A stretch of 64,000 bases of DNA from the NCBI GenBank assembly GCA_905250115.1, contig CAJNOI010000004.1:1154621-1218620 (forward strand). Reading direction: 5' to 3'. Origin of the DNA: Adineta steineri (lineage: Eukaryota; Rotifera; Eurotatoria; Adinetida; Adinetidae). The notes beneath the pieces are model-generated. The model saw only the letters and a list, made by a program, of their open reading frames with translations, ran no database searches and had not been told where the DNA came from. Positions 36,197-48,849 of the stretch are shown here, piece after piece (positions within the stretch are counted from its first letter, which is position 1; the number at the start of each line of letters is the position of its first letter). The position numbers and the translations under genes are program-made.

Positions 36197-39100
36197 ATGG
36201 CATCATCTAGTGAAAATGATGATGACACAATTTTTTATGATGCTAATAGTAGTTGGGCTGATATTGAAGTAACAACGTAAGTGAGAAATAATTTTTCCTA
36301 GAATTTTAGAGATAATTAAATTAGATATGTTTTTTCTCGGTAAAAGTATTGATATATTAATAATTAAAAAGTCGAGTAAAAACTAATTACTATCGAGCAA
36401 TTCTTTAGGAAGAGAAAAGTATACTTCATCATGAATGAAGTTTATCTGAAGTTAAATATACACATCTGTTGACATTTTTTCATAGTGCAATATAAAACAT
36501 TTTCATCTAATTATATAAATATTTATTCTATGTCGTTTTAATATTAGACCACTTCAACAAGATCCTCGATGGGCATTATTATCTAAACATGACTCATTAA
36601 AAAGATCTGTATGTAATAAATAAACAAAAATATCATATTTTGTTTTGATTATCGTGTATATATTTTCTTTTATCTCGTTAGGAATATTTTTGTACAGTTC
36701 CATTAACTGAAACTCAGCTACATAATATTGCAAGACGCGATAAACTTCGACGGTTACGTGCTCAAGAAGATCATATTAATCTAAATAATCAAAATCAACT
36801 TATCGCACCTGCAACATCTCCAACTGAGTCACATTCTATATTATCATCTATTCAATCACAGGAAATCGATGAAGAACAGTTAATAAGTACAGATTCATCA
36901 ACAGCACCTGATCTTCTTATAGATCATATTGATAGTGAACATATACGTCGACAAAAAAAGGTTTTTATCTTTAATTATATTTAAAATTTCGATTTTTTCG
37001 ACCTTTACATGGAGCCTTTTATTTTCTTTTCACAAAAGAAACTACGTTTAATATACAAGTAACGATTGAATATATTAACTCATGAGCCGCAAACTCAAGA
37101 AACTTCATATGAGTTTTGATAGTCCCTAAAGTATGAAATCAATTATAATGTATAATGTATTTATTATAGCTTTTATACACATACTAATCTTGCGTGACAG
37201 TTTTGCACGAAAAACAAACATTTTTAGTGGTAGTTAGCTACAATGAGCTGATAGAAAATTGATCAAAATTTGACCTCCAAGTATCATACCTGAAGTGAGT
37301 TATATGTCAGACAAAAAAACAATCTCGCAGGATATTTAGAGTAACAACTATATTTTAGTTTTTATTTCATAACATATTGTAACAAATATTAGCACAACTT
37401 TATCATCGTGTTCAGTTACTTTTGTCTTTTACCGACTAACTCATTCAGCACCAGCCCGATCAATTTTTAGATGCTTTGTTAAATAATAAAGTCATGCCCA
37501 ATTTAGTGTAACAAAAATTTAAGGGTTGACTGTACCCATAGCATATAGAGAAAAAGTGTCATGTCATATGTCACGAAAACAACCAAGCAGTTTTAAATCT
37601 GATGAAAACATACTGTTAACTGTAACCTTTATGACTTTTAAAGTTCAAATAAAAGCAAAAACAATCGATTATATGACATTTTCTTTTAATAAATAGCAGT
37701 CAAATTAAGACTATTTATCTTTGTTTTCATAATATCTCGAGACCTATCGGAGATAAAATCGCAATTTTTCATTTAGTAGGGAGGATTTATCAAAGGATCC
37801 TCCCCTTAAACAATCATAAAGATCGAATGAGAGAAACTTGAGATATTAAACCTTTACTTATAAAAATCTGACGATAGAACAATTTTGCAATTCATTCGTA
37901 TACAGAATGTCCCAAAAGTCATAATTAATTCATAGATTTAGATATTTACATTATTAATCGATGTGAAATCAAATATATTTTCTATGTGAATGAAGTTCGT
38001 AAATACTAATAGAAATGTATCACCTCTAACTATGATAGAAAAAACTGAGTGTTTTTATAAATAATAGAGAGCAAAAATATGGCATTTTCCTATATCTATT
38101 CCAATGATTTGTAAATGCATCATTAGCATTCGTTCTGCTACATTCTTATAGAAAGAATGGACCTAAATAAGGTCAATAATAATAGAAATTACAAATCTTT
38201 TTAGTATTCTTATTTCACTAAATATCAAATTTTTTGACTCTTTCATAATCATACTACTCTTCAGTAATGTATCAATTGAATAGTCTCATTTAGAAACTTT
38301 TGTACTATTATAAAAACGTAATTTATTCTCTATCAAAGCCAACTGTGATATATTTTCAACAGTATTTACAAACGTTACTCATATGAAAATAAATATTTGA
38401 TTTGACACCAATTTTGTCATGAACGTATTTAAATTTTTTAAGTAGTCAGGTTTTGTGGAAATCTTGCGTAATAGTAAAAATAGAACTTCCATTTGCCATC
38501 TGTTCATTTACTAAGTGTAACGTTATGACTATTTAAATTCTATCACTTAAGCTTATTACGGAATAAAACGTAGGAAGACAGAATGTTATCATCTTCTCTT
38601 GTTAATAATTTTTTTATTGTTAGTAATTAAGTTTTACGGTTTTTGAATTAACGTATATTTCATAGTCTTCAATATCATCAACGCCAAAACAAACTGCATT
38701 ATATTCATCACCTATAGTACCATTATATCAACAACAACGTTCATTTCCATATCCAACATTACCGGTTATATCATCTACTCGTAGTACAGGTGATTATTAT
38801 TCAAAACTAACAAATCTATCTGCTATTAGTGAACCAAATATTGTTGATTTAAATCTTATTGATCGTCTAACTAAATTTGAAGAATTATCATCAAATAATC
38901 GAAAATTAAATGATGATGACATTTTTCGACATTCAACAACACATAATCTTGATAATGGTAAATATATTCCCATAACTGATGCTAATCCAATGACACAAAC
39001 AATTTTGGAACGTGTACATGGTAGTGGAAGCATAATAACATTACGTCAAAATTCAATTTTAAGTAATAATAATAATAACAACAGTAGTTTAAGAAGGAAT

Positions 39101-41730
39101 TCATCCGATAATAATAATATTAATAAAACCAATAATGTAGATATAAATTTGTCACGTCAAAGACATCAATTAAATGATGAAGAAGAAGAGGAAGAAGAAG
39201 AAGATGATAATGAATCGACATCATCCGAATCTTCAAGTACAAAATCAAGTCATACAATACCAATTTCATCATCATCATCATCATCAACTGCAAATAAATC
39301 ATCTATAGCTGCTGTACGTGCAGCAACTTTATTATTTCATGGTGGTAAACGACAGATATCAAGATTAGTTAGTCGAAGTTTTTTACGTAAAGGTGGAAAA
39401 AAATTAAGACATCCGGATATAGCTGATATTGATGAAGAAGAAGAAGATAGTGAAAAATTATTAATTAATGATGGTTCAAATGGCGATCTAAAATATAAAG
39501 CATCAAGAAATTTAAAAGATCAACCACAATTTGATAAAACACAATTATTACAAACAATTGTTAATGCACATCATGGACCTATTTGGTGTATGAGGTAAGT
39601 TTTCAAAGAGCGAGAAAAAGAACACGAAAGTTCTTATTTAAATTCTAGATTTTCACCCGATGGTCATCTGCTTGCAACAGGTGGTCAAGATAGTTTACTT
39701 AAAGTTTGGGTACTTAAATCTGCACAACCACATTTTACTGATGTTTCTCGTATGACAGCAAATCCATCGCAACAACAAAATGAAATTTTAACAAAACGAT
39801 TTAATGAATTTCATCAAACAATGTCATCAGAACAAACACCAATAACAATTAATGCTAAACTTGGTCTCAATGAAATGCAAGCTCCACTTTATTCAAAACC
39901 TTTTTGTGTACTTAATGCTCATCAAGCACCTGTACTTGATGTTGCTTGGTCAAAATCTTTATTTCTACTTTCATCATCAATGGATAAAACTGTACGATTA
40001 TGGCATCTAAGTCGATTAGAATGTTTATGTTTTTTTCGACATGTGGATTTCGTTTCAGCTATTGCATTTCATCCACGTGATGATCGATATTTTGTATCAG
40101 CAAGTTTAGATGGGTAAGTTATTAAAAACAAAAAAACAAAAGATTAATTTTATTTAACATTTATCCAATTATAAATTTCATAATACAGTTCTGTGTGATC
40201 AAATTGATGATATATATATATAGATCGGTAAATACGTTGCAGTCAATTGTTCAGCTATAGATATTATTAATTAAAGTTTACAATTATTTGAATGTGAACT
40301 AGATATATATACTAGAGTCTATTTGACATATGACATTATGTCAATATAGTTGACTGTAGCGTTTGCAATGCTAACATAATAAAAATTTATGCTTTTTATT
40401 AAAAAAATCTTTTGCTCATATATAAATCTAACTTATTATTAAAAAACGTAAATGATCAAAAAAAAAAATAAAAACCTAAGTGCTTTTTTTTTGCTATCAT
40501 GACAATTATTAAATTAATATAAATATGTACTTCCGACTTATAATTATTTTTTTCAATATATTTATTATTTAGTAAATATTTCTTTTTATATTAATATTAG
40601 ACATGTTCGTTTGTGGAATATTCCTGACAAACGTGTAGTGTATTGGACATTAATTCCAGCTCAAGCATCATCACAAATAACTGCTGCTCAAGCTAATTTA
40701 ATAACAGCAGTTAATTTTTGTGATGATGGTCGAAAAGTAACAGTAGGAACATTCGATGGTCGATTCTTACTTTATACAGATTCGTTACAATATGATGTAA
40801 AGATTTTTTTTTAATTTTTTTATTTAACTGAAAATTTTCTCTTTAAAAGACCGTGATGAATATTGGTGATAAAGATGGTAGTCGAAGTCATCGATCAAGA
40901 AAAAAACGTCGAAAACCATATAAAATTACAGGCATTGAATCGATGAATTCAAACAATTCAAAAGTATTTAAACAAATGTATTGAGAATTGAAATTTATTT
41001 TGTAAACTATCTAGGTTTTAATTACATCTAATGATTCTCGGATACGTTTATATGATATTCGAACAAAAGAGATTGAACGTAAATATCGTGGTTATTCAAA
41101 TCAATCAAGTCAAATTCGTGCATCATTTAGTCATGATGATCGATATATTATTAGGTATAGAAATTAATAATTTTTTAGATGTTAATTGAATTTTTTTTTC
41201 TAATTTAGTGGTAGTGAAGATAGTTGGTTTTATATATGGAAAACTGAACCAAGTAATACAATAAATACGAATGGTAATAGTACAGCTAATGCTAAATTAA
41301 CAAGAAAACAACGACGTCATTTTGATCGTGCTTTTGAACGTATTCGAGGTAAATTAAAAATAAACACAGCAAAAAAACAATGAAATATTTTCAAACTCTA
41401 ATTTTAGTTCATAATACAATGGTAACATCAGCAATATTTGCACCGAATTCAATTGCTATAATGGATTATCTTTATTCATCAAATGTATCGTTATCAAGTG
41501 ATAATATTTCTTTAACAAGTCGTTCAAATAATATAACTAATCTTCCTCGAACTGTTCCATTAACAACCCCAATTTCAAATAATAATCGAACACGTTTAAT
41601 TTGTATGCATGCAGCACCAAGTCCAATTGAAACATCATCTTCAATTAATAATAATGGACCTATGTATGTTATGGTAACAGCCGACTCAAAAGGACAATTA
41701 AAATTATTAGTCAATCGATTTCATCGTTAA
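36197..41730 (+). CDS. WDR44: WDR44-like WD40 protein (Rab11 effector), 10 exons
   Basis: WD-repeat protein related to rabphilin-11/WDR44, which acts with Rab11 on recycling endosomes and tubules. Exons: 36197-36276, 36548-36608, 36682-36960, 38666-39594, 39649-40113, 40601-40796, 40850-40963, 41015-41154, 41209-41348, 41408-41730; phases agree, 908 aa (human about 913). It begins MASSSENDDDTIFYDAN, like the family FYDA start. An acidic, Ser-rich region precedes the propeller, which opens at HHGPIWCMRFSPDGHLLATGGQDS and includes MDKTVRLWHL, ASLDGHVRLWNI, KITGIES, TSNDSRIRLYDIR, YRGYSNQSSQIRASFSHD, SGSEDSWFYIWKT and VHNTMVTSAIFAPNS. The 1.7-kb third intron is far longer than the others and may hold a decayed transposon. 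Very secure family call. Confidence 0.93.
36961..38665 (+). other. Outsized WDR44 intron with possible decayed transposon
   Basis: 1,705-nt intron where most are 50-80. A segment at 37901-37926 (ACAGAATGTCCCAAAAGTC) resembles terminal sequences of Tc1/mariner-like elements, but no matching second end or transposase frame is visible. Confidence 0.35.
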
Positions 41731-44167
41731 AAAGATAAAAATATCTTGTTTATTTTCTAAACAAAACTACAAGTTCATTTTGTCTTCTCAATGTGATAAT
41801 TTTATGATAAAATAATCTCTTTTTGTTTTCTTTTTATTTCTCATTTCATGAAATGTTCTATTAACTATACAAATGTCGGAACAGTGATATACGTCGAATT
41901 TCATTCTCCCTTCTTCTTCTTCTTCTTCGTTTTTCTTATATAAATATCTCATTTTTTTGTGTTGTTGTTGGTAAAAAAAAAGACACGACCTATGATAAAT
42001 GAAAACAATACTAGATCAATAATAACAGCAACCCTAGTTGTACATGACAAGACAAAATATTTAATATGTCTTTCAAATTATTTTTTAGTCCTTTCCTCTC
42101 TGTCTCTCTCTCTATATATATATATGTATGTATGATTATTTAATTATAATCTATATAAAAAGTATGCATATGCACACGAAAAACATGTATGAATAATAAG
42201 AAAACGAACTTTAATAAATGTTTTTTTTCTTATTCTAGAATAAAATTTTAACATCATTTTACTTTTTTTAATGTAATAAATGTGAGTGTAATTATTATTT
42301 AGAAAGAAACTTTGAAATGAATATCTTATATATGTATGTGTAACCTTTATTCTATATGGTTTTTATGCTTGTTATTTCATAATCGCCGATGGGCAATTGT
42401 AGTTATGTTCTACTATTTTCATACATTTCTTTCGATTATTGTTTGTTTACATCGACAACCATTTTTCATCATAACACACTCCTCTATGTACTTTATGTTT
42501 TTGATAGGTTCGACAAAAAAACATTAGCTAGGTTACGTATAGGGAATAAGAATATGGCATGTTGTTCGTGTGTGCATCAGGCAACAGCATGCGAACTATA
42601 TTTTTGTTGTTGTGTCGCATCATTAGAAGTCAATAGCAGAAATAAATCGACGTCTTTATTTTGCTGGTACCATATGTATATGTCTATGAGAGAATAATTT
42701 TAACAGAAGCCTTTCTATTGGTAAAAACTGACACAATAATATAATGATTGTAAATATTTTTATTATCAACTTGCATTATATAGTTGATACAAAATAACCG
42801 ATTACTCAATCATTTAAAAATATATATATATAGATATGAACAAATATTGATTATTGTGATAACTTAGTTTCATATTGTTCTTATGATCATTTGCATTAGT
42901 TATTGATATCCTTATAATTCATGCATTAGCTTTTCTGCCCCAGGATTATTTATCAAATGATGACGACAGGTGGTCGGTCTCACTCGATCTTTTCCTATTT
43001 CTCTGATCCATATGGTACTACTAATACCAATGACAATAGTAATTATTTTTCTGTTGTTGTTGTTGTTGTTGTTGTCAAAGGCGTAGTAGTAATGATGGTG
43101 GTAGTATTTTTATATTAATATATATATCTAATGTCGAAAAAGTAGAAAAATAAGACAGGTATAAAATATTTGTAGAGCGTTTTTTCGCGTAAACGATTGA
43201 CGTCATCGCATGTACGTATCCTTTGTTGTAAAATTACTCGAGGGCCAAATCATGGAGTATACTTGAAAATAAGAATCGAAAAATGAGGGTACACATGTAT
43301 TTATAAAAAAAAGAAGGGGATAAAGAAAAAATAAAGATATACTCATACATTCAAACGACAAAATAGAAATAAAACCATTATTTTAATTGTATGGCATATG
43401 TATGTATGATGTGCTATCCTGATGAGATGAGAGAGAGAGAGACATAGAGAGCAGAGGCAAAAAGAAAGTCGATGCTTACAGCAATACAGTGTTGTTATGT
43501 GTCAAACGAGTAAGAACCCTACGTACGTCATCATCGGCAGTAATGTCGATTCCTTTCTTTCGTTCTTTGTTTCTTTCTTCCTTCCTTTTTTTTTCTTGCT
43601 CGCGCTCGTTTACTCGCCTCGTTTTTCCTCTACGTGTGTTCTATTGCACATTCAACTGTACGAAGAGTAAAAGCAAAAAAAAAAGAAAAAGAGCTATAAC
43701 AACGTCAGTGACGGCGGCGATACCCAAGTATCTATCATCACATCATCATCACTACTATTCTTCTATAAACTAACAATAGAGTGGAAATCATACTCCTTTA
43801 TATATAACTTTGTTTCTCCAATAGATTATTTTCATTGAATCAATATCTCCATATCTATTGAGTTGACTGACCTCTTTCCTGTTTTTACATCATCAAATAA
43901 TTATCCGCACCTGCTCTTTTCTTGTCTCATATACTTATTTCCTTTCCATACTTCAATCGTTTCGTCATCATTATCATCAGCAGCAGCAACATCATCTGTC
44001 TTTCAGAAACAGTATTATATAACAGATCTGTTTCTTTAAATCTAACTTTATATGTATGTATATAATATGTAACAGAGAATATGCCATTTCAATATTATCT
44101 TCAGATAGAAATAGCAAAATATCATTATGGACAATCACGATATTAATTTGTTTTTCGTCGATAGAAG
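41731..44167. other. Intergenic between WDR44 and INPP5A
   Basis: 2.4 kb, no gene seen. Contains a TTG repeat at 43051-43075, TA runs, and GA/CT-rich tracts near 43428-43440 and 43555-43600. Frames at 42336-42697 and 43489-43773 have no motif or splice support. Confidence 0.55.
43051..43075. repeat. TTG trinucleotide repeat
   Basis: About eight tandem ttg units upstream of the INPP5A gene. Confidence 0.85.
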
Positions 44168-47100
44168 ATGATAATGAATAACGACGAAGTATTTATCACA
44201 AATCGATCAAATATTCGATTTCTATTAATAACAGCTAATACTGGTACAATATTTGAAAAAGTATGTATTACACATAGTTTTACTAAATTTAAATTTGTTT
44301 TTATATCTTGTTTCTTTCTTTTTCTCTTTTTTTAGCCTGAATTATTAACTGCATGGGTGATCGAATTTGCAAATGTAAGTAATGTAGACAGACTATCATT
44401 TATCATTACTATAAAAGAAAAAAGAAGAGTAATGTCGTCATTATTTCTCTATAGGAAAAAAAAGTAACGAACACAAAAAAAAAAGAAAAAAAAAGGAAAA
44501 AAAAATGTATGTTAAAAAAAACATCAAGAAATAAAGATAAACAAAACATTAGTGATATTAATTTATTAATAAATAAAAGAATCATGTCAAGTTTTAATAA
44601 TTATTAGTATTCTTATCACTAGTAGCATAATTAAATTTAAGCGTTCTCATTCCATTTTTTCCACAATTACAAGAACAATTAATTTCATAGGATGGTCCAT
44701 GCATGTGTTGAATCAATTCTTCAAATAATTGTTTCTTTGTACTAGGACATTGATTTATATTCATTTGAGGAATAATTTTTCTTGCCTAGAAAAAAACATT
44801 TAAATACTTTTTAATAAACCATATGACCTCTATTTTTACTTCACATTGACATGTACAATCAATAAAACATGTTTGAAATTTATCAATAACAATTGTATCT
44901 TTTTTTAATTCTTGATTTTCTATTAAACAATTTTCATTTTGTTTCTCATTACGACACATTGCACCTACATCAGACATTGTTGAGGGTTTATCAACAATTG
45001 TACATCGTTCATTTACTAAATTTTTATCTTTATAATAAGTTTGATTCGATGAAGATTTCTGTAAATCTACATCTGATAATGCATAATGAATAAAATTTTG
45101 TTTAAACCATTTATTAATAAACGTCGTCATATGAAAAATAATAGAAAAAAACAAATAATAAGATAATAGTATTTTCTTTTTCTTATTTTGGCGCAGTTGA
45201 GTTCTTATTATTAACTTGTTTTTATTTTTTCTATTTTAGCTTTTACGATCGCATCCATCCGACTTTATTGCATTACATTTCCAAGAAGTCGGAGGAAAAG
45301 ATTATGAAACATATATGTATATTCTTGATACATTTATCAAGTAATTTAATTCTTATATTTAATTTCATTATAATTTGTTTTTTTCTCTCTAATAGAAATA
45401 TTCTTCAAGTACCAGAAATTTCTACAGATTATACTCGTTATCGTTTATATTTTGATTCGGATTATACCTCTCAGGATACATTTACAGTAAATATTGATTT
45501 TTCGAAAATAAATCAAATATAATACTTAATCTTTATTATAAGGCTCTTGGTTCGGCATATTTTATTCGTCAAAATATACCTATTGAACAATGGAATTTTC
45601 CAAGTAACATTATTTATTCCAAAAGAAATTGATTTATTGATTTATTTATTTGTTTTTATCATAAAGCTTCATCTTTTCAAAATGTTGTCAATCGTCAGAT
45701 TTATACTGGTAACCTGATCAATGTTGAAACACTTCGTAAAGAAAAATTTCCTCGAGAATTTTTTCCTGAAGTAAAGATTGATTTAAAAAGAATTCAATTA
45801 ATGTATTTATTTATTCTTTTCTAAGGCTAAATGGTCTCGAAAAGGTTTTACTCAAGCACGTTGGTCAATAAATGGCTTGTAAGATAATTTCATGATTAAA
45901 TCCTTGAAATTTTTTATTCGTTTTATTTAAGTAATTTTGACATGATCAACGTACATCTTTTCCACGATGCATCAAATATTTTGGCAGTTGAACAGAGTCC
46001 ATCAGTATATAGTACATTTCGTAAAAATGCTCTAGGATATACATTACGACAGTAATAAAATTCATGCAATTGTTTGTTTTTTTCACTATAAAAATGATTT
46101 ATATTAATTAGTTTATCATTGAATTCTTCTGATCCACCTGTACCATATATAATATTTGGTGATTTTAATTTTCGACTTGATGCTCATCGTTTTATTCAAG
46201 TATTATTTTGTTTTTGTATTTGATTTTAATCATGAATTTTATTATTCTATAGAATATTGTTGAAAAACGAAATGGTTTAATAATTGATAAAATCAAACAA
46301 GCAAATAATAATGAAATATCAAAAATTCTTATACAAAATGCACAAAATAAAATTGAATTAACAATTGAAAAAAAAGAATTTAATTTACACAATGATCATG
46401 ATTCATTTTTTAGTAATGATATACACCAGGTTAGTAAAATTGATGTTATAACTAAAAAAATAAGAATTTATTTGATATTTTTTAGTTTCAAATGTATGAC
46501 TTTGAACCTTTATCATTTACTGATGATTTATATGAATTTCCAAAGGCTTTTCCACCAAGGTTTGTTATTAAAATAAATCAATCATAGATATAAATATTTT
46601 ATTTGTTTCTTTAACTTATAATTTTAGTTATCCATATAGTGAAGAATTTAATGAACCTCGTGCTTATTTACGTGCACGTTGTCCAGCTTGGTGTGATCGT
46701 GTTCTCCTTAGTCATTCATTTAAAGATTTTGTTAATACTGAGGTTAGTTTCCTTTCTAATTTAAGTTCATAAGATTTTTTTATATTGATAAAATTTTTAG
46801 ATTACTCCACCAACATATGATGTTATTGGAAAAGATGTGTGTATGGGCGATCATAAGGTTCAATATATAAACTAATTTCCTAATGCTTTTTTTTTAATAT
46901 CATAATGTTATTATTTAGCCAGTCTATTTGGCATTAACGATTTATCCGGTACAAGGTTGGTCTACATCCCCATTACCTTTGTCCAATAGTGTTTCTCCTT
47001 CTTTACCTTTTTCTTCGAATTCTGAAGATTCGAATGCTACAACTAAGAATAATAATATTGATCAAACAAAATCACTTGTCACTGTTATGAGAGAATTAGA

Positions 47101-47794
47101 TATGAATCTAAGATCATGTATTATTTTGAATGAAACATCATTATCATCAGATGATATTAATTTGTTTAATGTTCATGATTATGCGATTTTCACTCAACCA
47201 ACAGTTTTACCCGAATGTTGGTTTGCTAAACTTCAACAACGGCCTATTAAATCAGTACATGTAACAAATAATAGTAGTAGTGCACTATGGACAAAAGTAC
47301 GAGCTATAACATATATGACAACATTAGCTCATCGAACTGGATCATGGTATTCAGATGATCGAACAGAACATTCTCCAGTCGATGATGAAGCATCATTATC
47401 GGATAATGATGAAACTTTCAATAGACCAAATTTAGAATTCAATGATGTGGAATCTTGTAGAAAACCTGATCTTGCGATACCATTACGTCGATCATTTAGT
47501 TCAATTGATTATGTAAAACATATTGAAACATATACACCAGGAATGTGTCGAAGTCGTTCTACCACACTTATTAGCTCATCTGATCAACCATCAGATTCCT
47601 CCCCTATTGAATTATCACCACCAATAACACCATCATCAATAACAATACTATCATCATCGTCACCACCACCATCAATACCAATACCAATACCATCATCATC
47701 ACCATCACTACCACCATCGTTACCACCATCATCGCGATCATTACCACAATCACCTTCACGTGTCTATCGTTTTCTTCATTGTATTATTCTTTGA
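44168..47794 (+). CDS. INPP5A: Type I inositol polyphosphate 5-phosphatase (INPP5A-like) with C-terminal extension and CaaX box
   Basis: Removes the 5-phosphate from Ins(1,4,5)P3 and Ins(1,3,4,5)P4, ending calcium signals; the family is membrane-anchored by prenylation. Exons: 44168-44260, 44336-44374, 45240-45340, 45396-45486, 45543-45603, 45667-45770, 45826-45878, 45932-46051, 46112-46199, 46253-46429, 46486-46559, 46628-46742, 46801-46857, 46919-47794; phases agree, 682 aa (human 412). Marks: LLITANTGTIFE, ALHFQEVGGKDYE, FTALGSAYF, NVHLFHDASN, FGDFNFRLD, PPSYPYSEE, RCPAWCDRVLLS and CMGDHKPVYLAL. The last exon adds about 280 residues rich in Ser/Pro and Asp/Glu, yet ends HCIIL, a CaaX motif with terminal Leu (geranylgeranyl type). 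An AG lies 3 nt before the ATG. The second intron (865 nt) hosts an antisense gene. Confidence 0.93.
44594..45130 (-). CDS. Nested antisense gene: small Cys-rich protein of unknown function
   Basis: Two exons, 44840-45130 and 44594-44785, joined in phase 0 across a 54-nt GT-AG intron with a T-rich acceptor, give 160 aa. It lies entirely inside the second intron of the INPP5A gene on the opposite strand. The N-terminal half is polar (Asn/Lys/Ser-rich). The C-terminal half carries two clusters, CFIDCTCQCE and INCSCNCGKNG, flanking a Met/Gln-containing helix-like segment (KKQLFEELIQHMHG); the CxCxC pattern suggests metal binding. No signal peptide or membrane segment. I do not recognise the family. 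A TTG upstream extends the frame to 45154, but ATG at 45130 is the first proper start. Confidence 0.6.
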
Positions 47795-48532
47795 ATAGAA
47801 TAATCGATTATCTGCGTGTGTGTATGATGTGTAAGTATTTACTAAACGATTAGATCATGCACAATAATATCTAGAGAATTTGGTTTTTTTCTGAAAAGCC
47901 ACTAATTAAGTTTTCTTTTCACAATTGCTCGTTACACTATTTCTCTTAACAGTGACGGGCTGATTTTGATGAATGCAATTTGCTCGATGCTTGCGTGTTT
48001 TCTGTTTGTAATTTCATATTCAATATATATATCTATATATATATATACACTGATATCTATTTATAAAGAAAAAAGATAGCAATGTATCATATTACAATAT
48101 ATACTTGTACTTTTTTGTTTGAATAATTAATGTTACTCCTTTTTTCTTTCTTACGTAAAATTTTCGCATGTTTTTATGTTTGAAGACGGTACAACTTTTA
48201 GTTAGAACTATCTTCTTAATCTTTCTCTTATTCTAGCAGATATTCATGATAATGAATGATATATCTAATGGCATTGCAAGGGTAAATACAAATTCCAGTC
48301 TCATTGTTGTCATATTAGATATAGAAACCTATCACCACATTTCCTTTCTTAAACTCACAATACTTGTTCTCTCTAGATATTTTTTCCCCTATAACAATAC
48401 TAACATTTCCTTCGTCTTCTGCTAATTTAGATTTATTTTTGTGGGTTTATTATTTTATATATAGAGATATTATTTGGTGTTTTTTTTGTAGTGGTAATGC
48501 TGTGCATTTATTATTTCATAAATAATTTAATC

Positions 48533-48557
48533 AATTAATTAATTAATTAATTAATTT
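48533..48557. repeat. AATT tetranucleotide repeat
   Basis: About six tandem aatt units directly before the pyrimidine tract and acceptor of the orphan exon at 48571. Confidence 0.85.
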
Positions 48558-48570
48558 TTTCTTTTCATAG

Positions 48571-48849
48571 GTACCAATGACAATGTTGTATCATTAAAAA
48601 AATTACTGTTTACTAATTGTACAGATGGATTAATTTCATCCAACAGAATGAATAATAATAAATCACAAGAAATCAATTCATCATTAGCACCAACAAAGCA
48701 TTCAACATTCGAATTTAAAAATTTAAATAAGAAAAAATTAACTTCAATATCAATGCCAACAACGATTAACAATAATAATGATCATCGAATAATATTAACT
48801 CGTCATAGACTTCACGCAGATATCAAACAAACATATACTCGATGGATAC
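48571..48849 (+). CDS. Orphan coding-like exon (fate uncertain)
   Basis: Open for 98 codons after a good acceptor (pyrimidine tract, CATAG at 48566-48570), with a possible donor GTGAGA at 48850; otherwise it stops at 48865. The product is Asn/Lys/Ser/Thr-rich (LKKLLFTNC, FEFKNLNKKKLTS, RHRLHADIKQTYTRWI) with no known domain. Two homes are phase-compatible. (1) A 5' extension of the tetraspanin gene: ATG ATG T at 47824-47830 with a strong GTAAGT donor, this exon, then 53226. (2) An alternative C-terminal exon of the INPP5A gene through a weak donor near 47760. It could also be an unrelated transcript. Confidence 0.4.
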
